A stretch of 64,000 bases of DNA from an uncultured Microbacteriaceae bacterium (GCA_903859205.1 CAIOLM010000007.1:1-64000), one strand, 5' to 3'; positions 46,106 through 55,180 are shown, counted from the first letter of the stretch. The notes: generated by a model from the letters alone, not told the origin. Translations and numbers: made by a program.

Positions 46106-46987
46106 ATGCCAGAGCTGCCCGAGGTTGAGGTGGTTCGCGCTGGTCTCGAGCCGGCAATGGTTGGTGCATCCATCGTTTCGGTGACGGTCTTTGACCCGCG
46201 CTCGCTCAAGCGACATGATGCTCGCCGCGGTGACTTCGTCGGAATGTTGACCGGTGCCCGGGTTGTCAGCGCCCAGCGCCGAGGCAAATTCATGTGGTTC
46301 GAACTTGACTCGGGTGACGCGCTCGTCACCCACTTGGGCATGAGCGGCCAGGTACTGCTGCGATCAGCGGATGCCCCGACCGATCGTCACCTTCGAATCC
46401 AGTTTGTGGTTCGCCGAGCCGGCGCTTCCGACGTTCTCGTCAACTTTGTTGACCAGCGCATCTTTGGCTCGATGGCCGTCGACGAACTCGTTGAGGTCAA
46501 CGGTCGCAGGGTTCCGAGTCAGGTGGCGCACATTGCGCCCGACCCACTCGAGCCCACCTTTGACGACGATGCATTCATCTCGCGACTGCGCAAGAAAAAC
46601 ACCGGGGTGAAGCGCGCACTGCTGGATCAGACGCTCATCAGTGGCGTCGGCAACATCTACGCGGATGAGTCGCTGTGGGCATCCGAGATTCACTTCAACA
46701 AACCGGGCGTGAAGCTTTCTCGCGCTGAGGCAGTGACGTTGCTCGCTGAAGTGCGGGCTGTATTGAACAAAGCACTGGGTGAAGGCGGCACGAGTTTCGA
46801 TGCCCAGTACCTCAACGTGAACGGTGAGGCCGGGTACTTTGCGCACAGCCTGAACGCCTACGGCCAGCAGGGCAAGCCGTGTCCCCGATGCGGCACCGCA
46901 ATAACACGCGTCTCGTTCATGAATCGTGGGTCGCACTTTTGCCCGACCTGCCAGCGTGAGACTATTAAGCGCTCGACAAAGAAGTAG
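46106..46987 (+). CDS. mutM: Formamidopyrimidine-DNA glycosylase
   Basis: 293 residues. MPELPEVEVVRAGLEP has the catalytic Pro2 and Glu3, HLGMSGQVLL and the Lys-bearing hairpin follow, ISGVGNIYADESLW is the H2TH region, and CPRCGTAI...HFCPTCQ the C-terminal zinc finger. It excises 8-oxoguanine. Start immediately follows the rnc stop (ATG 46106). Confidence 0.95.
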   Translation: MPELPEVEVVRAGLEPAMVGASIVSVTVFDPRSLKRHDARRGDFVGMLTGARVVSAQRRGKFMWFELDSGDALVTHLGMSGQVLLRSADAPTDRHLRIQFVVRRAGASDVLVNFVDQRIFGSMAVDELVEVNGRRVPSQVAHIAPDPLEPTFDDDAFISRLRKKNTGVKRALLDQTLISGVGNIYADESLWASEIHFNKPGVKLSRAEAVTLLAEVRAVLNKALGEGGTSFDAQYLNVNGEAGYFAHSLNAYGQQGKPCPRCGTAITRVSFMNRGSHFCPTCQRETIKRSTKK

Positions 46988-46994
46988 GCGAAAA

Positions 46995-47777
46995 ATGGCG
47001 AAATCGAACGCAGAAGAGAACGCGCAGGCCGGTGCCAGCGTCACCTCACGCGCGCTCGCCATTCTTGCCTCGTTTGAAAACTCGACCGGCTCGCTCTCGG
47101 TAGCCAAAATCGCTCAGCGCGCCCACCTTCCGCTGTCGACCACGTATCGACTCGTGCGTGAGCTTGAGGAGTGGGGCGGACTTCGACGCGGCTCTGACGG
47201 AAAGTACGGAATCGGCTTTCGCATCTGGGAGCTCGGGCAGCTTGCCGGCCGCCGCCTGCGTGACCGCGCGCATCCGTTCTTACAGGACCTCTTTGATCTG
47301 ACGCACGAGAACGTGCATATGGCCATTCGTGATGGCATGCAGACCCTCTACGTAGACAAGGTCTACGGCTCTCGCAAGATGCCCGTGGTGTCTCGCATCG
47401 GCGGGCGCTTGCCCATGCACGCCACGGCAGTCGGTCGCATCCTCTTGGCAGATCAGCCCGACTGGTTTGTCGATGCCTACCTGCAACGCGAACTTGAAGC
47501 GCCAACGCCCAAGACGGTTACTGACCCGAAAATCCTTCGCCAGATCATTGACGAGGTGCGCCGCGACGGTTTCAGCGTGACGCAGGAGCAGATGCGTGTT
47601 GGCGTGCTTTCGATGGCGCTACCCGTGAACTACAACGGTCAAGTGGTCGCCTCAGTGGGGCTGGTGTTTGAGGTGTTCCGGTACCGCGAGGTGCAGCGCC
47701 TGATGCCACTGCTTCGTGGAACGGTCGAACGCATTGAGGCCGCCATGGTAGGAACCCCCACGCGCATCGGAAACTGA
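46995..47777 (+). CDS. IclR-family transcriptional regulator
   Basis: 260 residues. N-terminal winged helix-turn-helix (about 17-80, ALAILASFENSTGSLSVAKI and LPLSTTYRLVRELEEWG), and a C-terminal effector domain (about 95-255) with GRLPMHATAVGRILLA and YNGQVVASVGLVF, typical IclR segments. It sits 103 bases upstream of the P450 gene in the same direction and 7 bases after mutM, so it may be partly read through from the housekeeping unit. IclR operators are often 15-bp odd palindromes, and one of that geometry lies at 47800-47814. Control of the P450 operon is therefore likely but inferred. Confidence 0.9.
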   Translation: MAKSNAEENAQAGASVTSRALAILASFENSTGSLSVAKIAQRAHLPLSTTYRLVRELEEWGGLRRGSDGKYGIGFRIWELGQLAGRRLRDRAHPFLQDLFDLTHENVHMAIRDGMQTLYVDKVYGSRKMPVVSRIGGRLPMHATAVGRILLADQPDWFVDAYLQRELEAPTPKTVTDPKILRQIIDEVRRDGFSVTQEQMRVGVLSMALPVNYNGQVVASVGLVFEVFRYREVQRLMPLLRGTVERIEAAMVGTPTRIGN

Positions 47778-47798
47778 CCGAAAACACCCCTTTTTGCT

Positions 47799-47818
47799 TT
47801 CTCATTGAATGAGAACGA
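47799..47818. promoter_or_regulatory. 17-bp palindromic operator upstream of the P450 operon
   Basis: TTCTCATT-G-AATGAGAA (47799-47815), followed by CGA. Its inner 15 bases plus ACGA match 30740-30758 except for conservative changes (TCTCAYTNARTGAGAACGA). It lies about 80 bases before the P450 start. Confidence 0.68.
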
Positions 47819-47880
47819 ATCGTAGGTGTTCCTGATTTTCGGGTGGATGCTGAATTAATCGCGTTCAAGGAGGAACAGTT

Positions 47881-49125
47881 TTGAGCACTGTCGTTGAATC
47901 AAAAACGTTCGGCAAGGACTACCACGGGTTCGACCCGTTTAAGCTGACCGACCCCTTCGACTCTTATAAGGCGCTTCGCGCAGAGGCCCCCGTGATGTGG
48001 GATGACCGCATCGACATGTTTGTCGTCACCCGCTACGAAGACGTGAAGGCTGTCTTCGATGATTGGGAGACTTTCTCGTCGAAAGACGCGCAGTCGCCCG
48101 TTCGTCCGTTGTGCGCTGAAGCCAAGCAGATTATGGCCGACGGTGGCTTCACCGCTTACTCAGGTCTTTCTGCCCGCATCCCACCGGAGCACACCCGCAT
48201 TCGTGCAGTCGCCACCAAGGCTTTCACTCCTCGCCGCTACAAGGTCCTCGAGCCATTCATTCGTGAGAACGCAGACAACCTCATCGACGCCATGATCGCG
48301 AAGGGTGCCGACTCGGCTGACATCCTGCCTGACTTGGCATATGACCTTCCGACGCTCACCATCTTTGCCCTGATTGGCGTGCCCAATGACATGGTCGACC
48401 TGGTCAAGGACTGGGCTACCAGCCGTGCCACGCTGACCTGGGCCGACCTGAGCGATGAAGAGCAGCTTCCTCACGCACGCAACATGGTGAACTACTGGAA
48501 CTTCTGCCAGAAGCTCGTTTCCGACGCCAAGGTCACCCCCGGTGACAATCTGGTCACCGATCTGGTCAACCTGCAGCTTGCTGGGGACGAGATCAGCGAT
48601 CACGAGATTGCCTCGTTCTTGTACAGCCTGCTGTTCGCCGGTCACGAGACGACAACCACCCTCATCTCCAATGCTGTGCAGCAAATGATGCTGAACCAGG
48701 ACGCCTGGGCGGCAATTCAGGCCGACCCGAGCAAGATTCCCGGCGCTGTTGATGAGGTGCTTCGCACGGCCGGCTCGATCTTTGCTTGGCGCCGCACTGC
48801 CATGAAAGACGGCGAAATCAATGGCGTCGCTATTCCGGAGGGATCAAAGATCCTTCTGGTTCTGGGCTCTGCTAACCGCGACCCCCAGATGTTTGAGAAC
48901 CCCGACAAGTTCGACATCGAGCGCGAAAATGCTCGTAACCACCTGTCGTTTGGTTTCGGCATCCACTACTGCATCGGCAACTTGCTCGGAAAACTTCAGA
49001 CGCGAGTTGCGCTTGAAGAGCTCAGCAAGAAGATCCCCGCTCTGCAGCTGAAGGCAGATGCACCGCTCACGTTCGGTGACAACCTCTCGTTCCGTGTCCC
49101 TACCTCGGTGCCCGTCACCTGGTAA
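47881..49125 (+). CDS. Cytochrome P450
   Basis: 414 residues, soluble bacterial class I P450. The I-helix FAGHETTTT has Gly254, Glu256 and Thr257-258; the K-helix has ExxR at 292-295 (EVLR); the heme loop FGFGIHYCIG carries Cys364. A TTG start is fixed by AAGGAGGA 8 nt upstream. It inserts an oxygen atom from O2 into an organic substrate with electrons from the ferredoxin and reductase encoded downstream (53619-55180). The central segment WATSRATLTWADLSDEEQ recalls ThcB/CYP116-type enzymes of Rhodococcus; that resemblance is from memory. Substrate unknown. Confidence 0.93.
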   Translation: MSTVVESKTFGKDYHGFDPFKLTDPFDSYKALRAEAPVMWDDRIDMFVVTRYEDVKAVFDDWETFSSKDAQSPVRPLCAEAKQIMADGGFTAYSGLSARIPPEHTRIRAVATKAFTPRRYKVLEPFIRENADNLIDAMIAKGADSADILPDLAYDLPTLTIFALIGVPNDMVDLVKDWATSRATLTWADLSDEEQLPHARNMVNYWNFCQKLVSDAKVTPGDNLVTDLVNLQLAGDEISDHEIASFLYSLLFAGHETTTTLISNAVQQMMLNQDAWAAIQADPSKIPGAVDEVLRTAGSIFAWRRTAMKDGEINGVAIPEGSKILLVLGSANRDPQMFENPDKFDIERENARNHLSFGFGIHYCIGNLLGKLQTRVALEELSKKIPALQLKADAPLTFGDNLSFRVPTSVPVTW

Positions 49126-49167
49126 CTCTTCCCTCGTCAACCCCACCCTCAACACCAAAGGAAAGCA

Positions 49168-50235
49168 ATGTCGCTTTACACCTTCCCCTTTGACAGCGCC
49201 GAAAAGCCCGAGCACGACCGCTTGGGCGGCAAGTGCACGAGCCTTGCCATCATGACGGGCGCCGGCATGCCGGTTCCTCCCGGGTTTGCGGTCACCACCG
49301 AGTCGTACGACGCAGTGGTCAACGACCCCAAGCTGCAGGCACACATCAAAGAGATCCTCGCCGGACTTGACCCTGACAACGTGGCCGACCTCGACCACCG
49401 TTCAGCTCAGATTCGCGAACTCATCCTGACTCAGCCAGTGCCTGAGGCGGTCTACGCCGAGGTTCACACCGCCTACGAGAAGCTCATGGAGCTGTGCGGT
49501 GGCGAGGTTCCCGTCGCAGTTCGTTCGAGCGCAACGGCTGAAGATCTGCCCGATGCCAGCTTTGCTGGACAGCAGGACACCTACCTCTGGATTATTGGCG
49601 AGCAGCACGTTCTGCAGAAAATCCGCGAGTGCTGGGCTTCGCTGTACACCGCTCGCGCAATCACCTACCGCCTGGCCAACAAGATTGCAGACGAGGGTCT
49701 GTCGATTGCAGTAGCCGTTCAGAAGATGGTCAACTCGCGCTCCTCGGGCGTGGCTATGACAATCGACCCGGCAAACGGTGACCGCACCAAGATTGTGATC
49801 GACTCCAGCTGGGGTCTGGGCGAGATGGTTGTCTCGGGTGAGGTTACTCCCGACAACTTCGTGCTCGACAAGATCATGATGTCTGTCGTCAACCGCATCA
49901 TCTCCGACAAGCACGAAGAGCTCGTTCCTACCGGACACGGCTCGATCGCTCGCAAAGAGGTTGAAGAGCCCCGCCGTAACTCATCGAGCCTGAGCGAAAA
50001 CGAAATTATCGCTGTTGCCAAGCTCGCTAAGGCTGCCGAGAAGCACTACGGCAGCGTGCAAGATGTCGAGTGGGCCATCGACGCCGACCTTCCCGAAGGT
50101 CACAATGTACTTCTGCTTCAGAGCCGTCCCGAGACGGTTTGGTCGCAGAAAAAGGTCGAGACAAAGATTGCCTCGCCTGGTTCCGGAATCGAAGCCATCA
50201 CCAAGTCGATGCTCGCTTCCATGAACCGCAAATAG
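49168..50235 (+). CDS. ATP-grasp subunit of a split PEP-synthase-like phosphotransferase
   Basis: 355 residues. It matches only the N-terminal ATP-binding domain of PEP synthase/PPDK: LGGKCTSLAIMTGAGMPVPPG near the start, PVAVRSSATAEDLPDASFAG (about 112), VQKMVNSRSSGVAMTIDP (about 190), and DVEWAIDADLPEG and VLLLQSRPETVW at the end. It stops exactly where the phospho-His domain begins in PEP synthase. The size (about 40 kDa) and extent match the smaller ATP-binding subunit of phenylphosphate synthase from Thauera. Expected role: phosphorylate the catalytic His of the partner at 50291-52111 using ATP, with AMP and phosphate released. Confidence 0.85.
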   Translation: MSLYTFPFDSAEKPEHDRLGGKCTSLAIMTGAGMPVPPGFAVTTESYDAVVNDPKLQAHIKEILAGLDPDNVADLDHRSAQIRELILTQPVPEAVYAEVHTAYEKLMELCGGEVPVAVRSSATAEDLPDASFAGQQDTYLWIIGEQHVLQKIRECWASLYTARAITYRLANKIADEGLSIAVAVQKMVNSRSSGVAMTIDPANGDRTKIVIDSSWGLGEMVVSGEVTPDNFVLDKIMMSVVNRIISDKHEELVPTGHGSIARKEVEEPRRNSSSLSENEIIAVAKLAKAAEKHYGSVQDVEWAIDADLPEGHNVLLLQSRPETVWSQKKVETKIASPGSGIEAITKSMLASMNRK

Positions 50236-50290
50236 TCCCGAAAACAAGTAACACCAAACCAATAAGAGACACAACGAAAGGCAGTAAGCA

Positions 50291-52111
50291 ATGGCGCCTA
50301 AAGCCGCTAAAAGCTTCCCCTCGCCCTACAGCGTAAAAACCCCTAAGGGTGCTGAAGGCTGGCAGGAGCTCTACCCGTATTACCTGGTCTTCCAGGAGAA
50401 CCTGAAGAAGCAGGAAGAAGCCAAATTCTGGTTCTGCGACAGCCAGCACTGGCCCAACGTGTTCAAGCCTTTCGAGGTCATCGGCGTGGAGTTCGCTTCT
50501 CGCTGCCTCGGTGCCTACAACACGCGCCACTACATCATTCCTCCGGCAAACGGCATCGACTTCCGTATCCACATGGGCTACAACTACTTCAGCCCTGTTG
50601 GTGTTCCGGCTGAAGAAATCGGCGCTCGCGTTCCTCACTTCTTGGAGCGTGCCGGTCACTACTTCGCGAACTGGGGCGACCTGCTCGAGAACTGGAAGAA
50701 GGATGTTCTCAAGAACATCGCCGAGATCGACTCGATCAACTTCACCGCACTGCCCGACATGGTTCCCCTCGAGGACATCACCGGCGGTAAGGGCATGGAC
50801 CCCTCGGTTCAGCTCTTCGATGACTACGACCGTCTCATCTCGCTGTGCTACAAGAACTGGGAGCGTCACTTCGAGTTCCTGAACCTCGGATACGTCGCGT
50901 ACCTCGACCTGTTCGGTTTCTGCAAGGAACAGTTCCCCGGAATCCCCGACCTCGCCATCGCAAAGATGGTTATGGGTGTGGACTCGGTTCTCTTCCGCCC
51001 AGACGACGAGCTCAAGACTCTTGCTGACCTCGCGGTCAAGCTCGGTCTGACCGACCTCTTCACCGGTGACGACGCAGCCAAGGTTCTTGCTGCTGTCAAG
51101 GGCCACGCGAAGGGTAAGGAATGGCTTGCTGCTTTCGAGAAGGCTCAGGACCCGTGGTTCAACTACACCGTGGGTAACGGCTTCTACGGAACCGATGTCT
51201 ACTGGCGTGACAACCTCGACCTGCCGGTCGGCTACATCTCCGACTACGTTGCACGTGCCGCCAAGGGCGAGCGTTTGCACCGTCCGAAGGACGAGCTCAT
51301 CGCTGAGCGCGACCGCATCACCGAAGAGTACGCAGATGCACTCGACGGCGAAGCCAAGGAGACCTTCATGGGCAAGCTCGGTCTTGCTCGCGTTGTGTAC
51401 CCCTACGTGGAAGACCACAACTTCTACATCGAGCACTGGACCATGGGTGTGTTCTGGCGCAAGGTTCGTCAGCTGGGTCAGCTCCTGGCCGACAACGGCT
51501 TCTGGGGCAAGGCAGAGGACATCCTCTACCTGAGCCGCGACGAAGTTCGCCCGGTTCTCTTCGACTACGCAAACGCGTGGGGTGTGGGAACGGCTCCTGT
51601 CGGACCGACCTACTGGCCGAAGGAGATCGAGCGTCGCACCAAGATCATCGATGCACTCGCAACGCAGCGCCCTGCGCCCGCGTTCAACGAGCCGCCGGCC
51701 GAGATCGTCGAGCCCTTCACCGTCATGCTGTGGGGTATCACGACCGACCAGGTTCAGCAGTGGCTGGGTGCAGACTCCGGTCTGAAGAACGGCCTCAAGG
51801 GTATGGCTGCCTCGGGCGGCGTCGTAGAGGGTAAGGCTCGTGTCATCATGAGCCCAGACCAGCTCGGCGAGCTCGTACAGGGCGAGATCCTCGTTGCTCC
51901 GGTTACCGCACCTTCGTGGGGCCCGGTCTTCGGCAAGATCTCGGCAACCGTTACCGACATCGGAGGCATGATGTCGCACGCTGCCATCGTCTGCCGTGAG
52001 TACGGTCTTCCTGCTGTAACCGGTACCGGTAAGGCGTCGACCATGATCAAGACGGGCATGATGCTCCGTGTTGACGGCACCAACGGTACCGTCGAGATTC
52101 TGTCGAAGTAA
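50291..52111 (+). CDS. Substrate and phospho-histidine subunit of a phenylphosphate-synthase-like phosphotransferase
   Basis: 606 residues. Residues 1-500 form an aromatic-rich region (EGWQELYPYYLVF, FWFCDSQHWPN, PVGVPAEEIG) unlike PEP synthase. The last 100 residues are the swivelling phospho-His domain: VTDIGGMMSHAAIV with His563, then REYGLPAVTGTG. There is no C-terminal PEP-binding barrel, so the acceptor is not pyruvate. This is the layout of the 70-kDa subunit of phenylphosphate synthase, whose reported active His is at nearly the same position, and of rifampicin phosphotransferase, which is a single chain. The acceptor is probably a hydroxyl on the pathway substrate. The third, CBS-domain subunit of phenylphosphate synthase is not seen here. 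Confidence 0.82.
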   Translation: MAPKAAKSFPSPYSVKTPKGAEGWQELYPYYLVFQENLKKQEEAKFWFCDSQHWPNVFKPFEVIGVEFASRCLGAYNTRHYIIPPANGIDFRIHMGYNYFSPVGVPAEEIGARVPHFLERAGHYFANWGDLLENWKKDVLKNIAEIDSINFTALPDMVPLEDITGGKGMDPSVQLFDDYDRLISLCYKNWERHFEFLNLGYVAYLDLFGFCKEQFPGIPDLAIAKMVMGVDSVLFRPDDELKTLADLAVKLGLTDLFTGDDAAKVLAAVKGHAKGKEWLAAFEKAQDPWFNYTVGNGFYGTDVYWRDNLDLPVGYISDYVARAAKGERLHRPKDELIAERDRITEEYADALDGEAKETFMGKLGLARVVYPYVEDHNFYIEHWTMGVFWRKVRQLGQLLADNGFWGKAEDILYLSRDEVRPVLFDYANAWGVGTAPVGPTYWPKEIERRTKIIDALATQRPAPAFNEPPAEIVEPFTVMLWGITTDQVQQWLGADSGLKNGLKGMAASGGVVEGKARVIMSPDQLGELVQGEILVAPVTAPSWGPVFGKISATVTDIGGMMSHAAIVCREYGLPAVTGTGKASTMIKTGMMLRVDGTNGTVEILSK

Positions 52112-52132
52112 GACAGTTTCGACACAACTCAG

Positions 52133-52864
52133 ATGAAACGCGTATCCCGCTCTCCGATCAACCACCTTGGTCGAGACGTCACCGACAAAATTCCTTTGTG
52201 GGATGACGTTCCCGGACTGGTCAAGATGGGGGAGCGGGATGCGCGTATCTGGGAGCTAGTTACGCCATACCTGCAGACGCGCGATAACGATGTGCACTCG
52301 CTGTACTCGTTCAGCATGGCTGCGCAGCTCTGTCGCCTCTATCCCGAGGCCGATGAGCACATCGTTTTGCCCGCCATCATCATGCACGACAGTGGCTGGT
52401 CGACGGTCGATGAAGAGACCGCGTTCCAGGCCATTGCGCCGGGCCGCGATGGCACCTACACCTGGGCTGTCATCCAGCACGAAAAAGAGGGCGCTCGCAT
52501 TGCCCGCGAGATTCTCGAGCAGATTGACTACGCGCCCGCCGACATCGACGAGATTTGCGCAATCATCGATGGTCACGACACCCGCCTCACCAGCCTGAGT
52601 CTCAATGACTCCCTGGTGAAGGACGCCGACAAGCTGTGGCGCATCACTCCGCACGGCATCGACGTGGCCATGCCGCGATTCGGGCTCGAGCGCGCCGAGT
52701 CGCTGCGCATCAATGGCATCCGTGCCTACGAAAAGGTTTTGTTCACCGAACACGCCAAGTCCATGTCGCTCGCGATCATGGCAATCGAATCAATGGACTT
52801 GAGCCAGCAGATGGCCGACATGCAAGAAAGAGGACGCGCCAATGTCACTACAACTGAGTGGTAA
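52133..52864 (+). CDS. HD-domain protein, first of two paralogues
   Basis: 243 residues. HD metal-dependent phosphohydrolase fold: IIMHDSGW (His-Asp pair, about residue 83), a downstream His in IQHEKEGARIARE, and IIDGHDTRLTS then SLVKDADKLWRITPHG (Asp). These give the spaced H...HD...D metal ligands. The same landmarks recur in the gene at 55190-55843. The likely activity is phosphomonoester or nucleotide hydrolysis; next to a phosphotransferase, removing the phosphate from a pathway intermediate is a reasonable guess. Its 3' end overlaps the following SDR gene by 23 nt. Confidence 0.72.
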   Translation: MKRVSRSPINHLGRDVTDKIPLWDDVPGLVKMGERDARIWELVTPYLQTRDNDVHSLYSFSMAAQLCRLYPEADEHIVLPAIIMHDSGWSTVDEETAFQAIAPGRDGTYTWAVIQHEKEGARIAREILEQIDYAPADIDEICAIIDGHDTRLTSLSLNDSLVKDADKLWRITPHGIDVAMPRFGLERAESLRINGIRAYEKVLFTEHAKSMSLAIMAIESMDLSQQMADMQERGRANVTTTEW

Positions 52865-53594
52865 GACGGTCATCATCACCGGCGCCGCCGGAGGACTTGG
52901 TCGCGCTTTTGCGCTGGGCTTTGCCGAGCGTGGCGCCAACGTTGTTGTCGCCGACATGAACGAAGCGGGTTCTGCAGAGACGGTCTCGCTCATCGAGTCA
53001 ACTGGCGGCAAAGCGATTGCTGTGCAGACCAACGTGACCGACAAGGCATCGTGCGAGGCCGTGGCAGATGCTGCAATCGCCAGCTTTGGCTCGCTTGATG
53101 TTTTGGTCAACAACGCAGCCATCTACGCCACCATCGAGCGCGCGAACTTCTGGGAAATCGACCCCAACGAGTGGGACAAAGTCATGGCTGTCAACGTCAA
53201 GGGAGCATGGCTGGCTTCGGCCGCCGCCTACACCCGAATGAGTGAGGGCGGATCAATCATCAACATCGCCTCTGCCACCGTATTCAGCGGTTCGCCGCTG
53301 TGGATGCACTATGTCGCATCCAAGGGTGCGGTCATTGGTATGACTCGCGTCATGGCCCGTGAAGCAGGCGTCAAGAACATCACGGTGAACGCCATTGCGC
53401 CCGGCTTTACGCTCACTGAAGCGAGCCTGAGCATCATGGATGACGCCGCGAGCTACGGTGTTTCTAGCCGAGCAATCAAGCGCGCCAGCACCCCCGATGA
53501 CATGGTCGGTACTGCCCTTTTCTTGGCAAGCGACGACGCTTCGTACATCACCGGTCAGACGCTTGTCGTCGACGGTGGAAAACAGTTCATCTAG
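52842..53594 (+). CDS. Short-chain dehydrogenase/reductase in the P450 operon
   Basis: 250 residues. VIITGAAGGLGRAFALGFAE cofactor loop, VVVADMNEAG (Asp at the end of strand 2 favours NAD+), NNAA, catalytic Ser in ASATVFSG and YVASKGAV (atypical YxxxK, Tyr and Lys both present). It would oxidise an alcohol to a ketone or aldehyde, or the reverse, in the P450 pathway. AGAGGA lies 8 nt before ATG 52842, which is inside the end of the preceding gene, so translation is coupled. Confidence 0.85.
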   Translation: MSLQLSGKTVIITGAAGGLGRAFALGFAERGANVVVADMNEAGSAETVSLIESTGGKAIAVQTNVTDKASCEAVADAAIASFGSLDVLVNNAAIYATIERANFWEIDPNEWDKVMAVNVKGAWLASAAAYTRMSEGGSIINIASATVFSGSPLWMHYVASKGAVIGMTRVMAREAGVKNITVNAIAPGFTLTEASLSIMDDAASYGVSSRAIKRASTPDDMVGTALFLASDDASYITGQTLVVDGGKQFI

Positions 53595-53618
53595 TTCAGC
53601 CCAAACAAGGAATAGAAA

Positions 53619-53942
53619 ATGCCTAACGTTACTTACACTCAGCCCGACGGCAAAGAGGTCACCATTGAGGCCCGCGATGGCGACTCGGTCATGGAGACCG
53701 CCGTTCGCAACGGCGTCAAGGGCATCATCGCCGAGTGTGGCGGTGCCTGTGCCTGCGCCACGTGCCACGTCTTTGTTGACGAAGCGTTCATGGCCAAGGT
53801 CGGCGAGCCCGGACCGCTCGAAGACGACATGCTCGACGGTTCGGCTGAAGAGCGCAACTCGTGCAGTCGCCTGTCATGCCAGATCAAGATGAACGCTGAC
53901 CTCGACGGCCTTCGCGTTCGCATCGCTTCCGAACAGGTCTAA
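53619..53942 (+). CDS. [2Fe-2S] ferredoxin, putidaredoxin type
   Basis: 107 residues. Cys40, Cys46, Cys49 and Cys87 give the C-x5-C-x2-C-x37-C cluster pattern of putidaredoxin/adrenodoxin (AECGGACACATCHVFV and SRLSCQIK). It carries single electrons from the reductase encoded immediately downstream to the P450 at the start of the operon. AAGGAATAG precedes the ATG. Confidence 0.93.
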   Translation: MPNVTYTQPDGKEVTIEARDGDSVMETAVRNGVKGIIAECGGACACATCHVFVDEAFMAKVGEPGPLEDDMLDGSAEERNSCSRLSCQIKMNADLDGLRVRIASEQV

Positions 53943-53944
53943 TC

Positions 53945-55180
53945 GTGTCCGAGCGCATCCTGATTGTCGGTGCAGGTCAGGCCGGCATGCAGATTGCGGT
54001 CTCTCTGCGTGATGCCGAGTTTGATGGCACCATCACGATGGTCGGTGAGGAGCCGCACGGCCCCTATCAGCGCCCGCCCCTGTCGAAGGCGTTCCTAGCC
54101 GGGGAATCCGACGAAGAGTCGCTCGAGCTGCGCTCACCGGCCTTTTATGTCGAAAACAACATCGTCGTCATCACCGACGAGCAGGTCTTGGATGTTCGTT
54201 GGGATGCCGCACACGGCACTGCAATCACCAACACGGGACGCGAGGTCGCGTTCGACAAGCTTGCCCTGACCACGGGCGCTGATGTGCGCCGCATGGACGT
54301 CGAGGGCGTCGACCTGGATGGCGTGCTGTACCTGCGCGGACTCGCTGACGCGAAGGCGCTCAAGAGCCGCTGGGATGCCGCTCAAGACGTTGTGGTCATT
54401 GGCGGCGGATTCATCGGTCTCGAGGTCGCCGCGGTTGCGGGCAAGAACGGCAAGACCACGACCGTGGTTCACCGCAGCGAGCGACTGATGTCGCGGGTCG
54501 TGAGCCCGACGACGAGCACATTCTTCAAAGAGGCGCACGAGCGCCGTGGAACCACCGTTTTGCTCAATACGCAGGTCTCACGGTTTGTCGGCGATGGGGC
54601 CAAGGTCACCGGAGTCGAGCTTGCTGATGGCACCCTCATCCCGGCTGACATCGTCATGATCGGTATCGGGGTCGTACCTCGGGGTGACCTGGCTGCCAAG
54701 CTCGGACTCGAGCTCGCCAATGATTCCATCGTGGTCGACGAGTTTGCTCGCACATCTGACACTCGTATCGTGGCCGCCGGCGATGCCGTAGTCATGCCCC
54801 ACCCACTTACGGGCAAAGGGCAAGTCGCGCTCGAGTCGGTGCAGAACGCCGTGGACCAGGCCAAAGTTGCGGCCAACACTCTGATGGGCGTCGAGAACGA
54901 GTACCACGCGGTGCCCTGGTTCTGGTCTGATCAAGACACCATGAAGCTGCAGATGGCCGGTATCTCGGCCGGTTACGACGAGACCGTTCTTCGCGGAAAC
55001 CCCGACGAGGAGAAGTTCTCGGTCATCTACTACCGTGACGGTCGCCTCATCGCCATCGATTCGGTCAATGAAGTGCTCGACTACATGGCAGTGCGCAAAG
55101 CCCTCGGTGCAGGCCAGACAATTCCATCCGAAAACGCGAGCGACACCTCGGTGAAGCTCAAAGACATGGTCCAGGACTAG
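53945..55180 (+). CDS. Ferredoxin reductase, putidaredoxin-reductase type
   Basis: 411 residues, FAD and NAD(P)H oxidoreductase. ILIVGAGQAGMQIAVSLRD (FAD loop), RPPLSKAFLAGE, VVIGGGFIGLEVAA (NAD(P) loop, about residue 150) and RIVAAGDAVVMPH (second FAD contact, about 280) are all in place. The C-terminal domain contains WFWSDQDTMKLQMAG, typical of Pdr/ThcD enzymes. It starts at GTG 53945, 2 nt after the ferredoxin stop, and completes a class I P450 electron chain. Confidence 0.93.
   Translation: MSERILIVGAGQAGMQIAVSLRDAEFDGTITMVGEEPHGPYQRPPLSKAFLAGESDEESLELRSPAFYVENNIVVITDEQVLDVRWDAAHGTAITNTGREVAFDKLALTTGADVRRMDVEGVDLDGVLYLRGLADAKALKSRWDAAQDVVVIGGGFIGLEVAAVAGKNGKTTTVVHRSERLMSRVVSPTTSTFFKEAHERRGTTVLLNTQVSRFVGDGAKVTGVELADGTLIPADIVMIGIGVVPRGDLAAKLGLELANDSIVVDEFARTSDTRIVAAGDAVVMPHPLTGKGQVALESVQNAVDQAKVAANTLMGVENEYHAVPWFWSDQDTMKLQMAGISAGYDETVLRGNPDEEKFSVIYYRDGRLIAIDSVNEVLDYMAVRKALGAGQTIPSENASDTSVKLKDMVQD

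Noticed and set aside
49168-52111. Rifampicin phosphotransferase (antibiotic resistance) as identity of the split enzyme
   Set aside because: Domain order is the same, but that enzyme is a single chain and stands alone. The two-subunit split, subunit sizes and catabolic operon fit phenylphosphate synthase better. Not fully excluded.
49168-52111. A frameshifted PEP synthase
   Set aside because: The two frames are separated by 55 bases with a proper ribosome site, the PEP-binding barrel is absent, and the 500-residue insert is unlike PEP synthase, so this is not a simple break.
50198-52165. A 655-codon open frame on the reverse strand over the phospho-His subunit gene
   Set aside because: Antisense shadow of a strongly coding, recognisable gene in GC-rich DNA. 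Its translation has no recognisable motif and no ribosome site.
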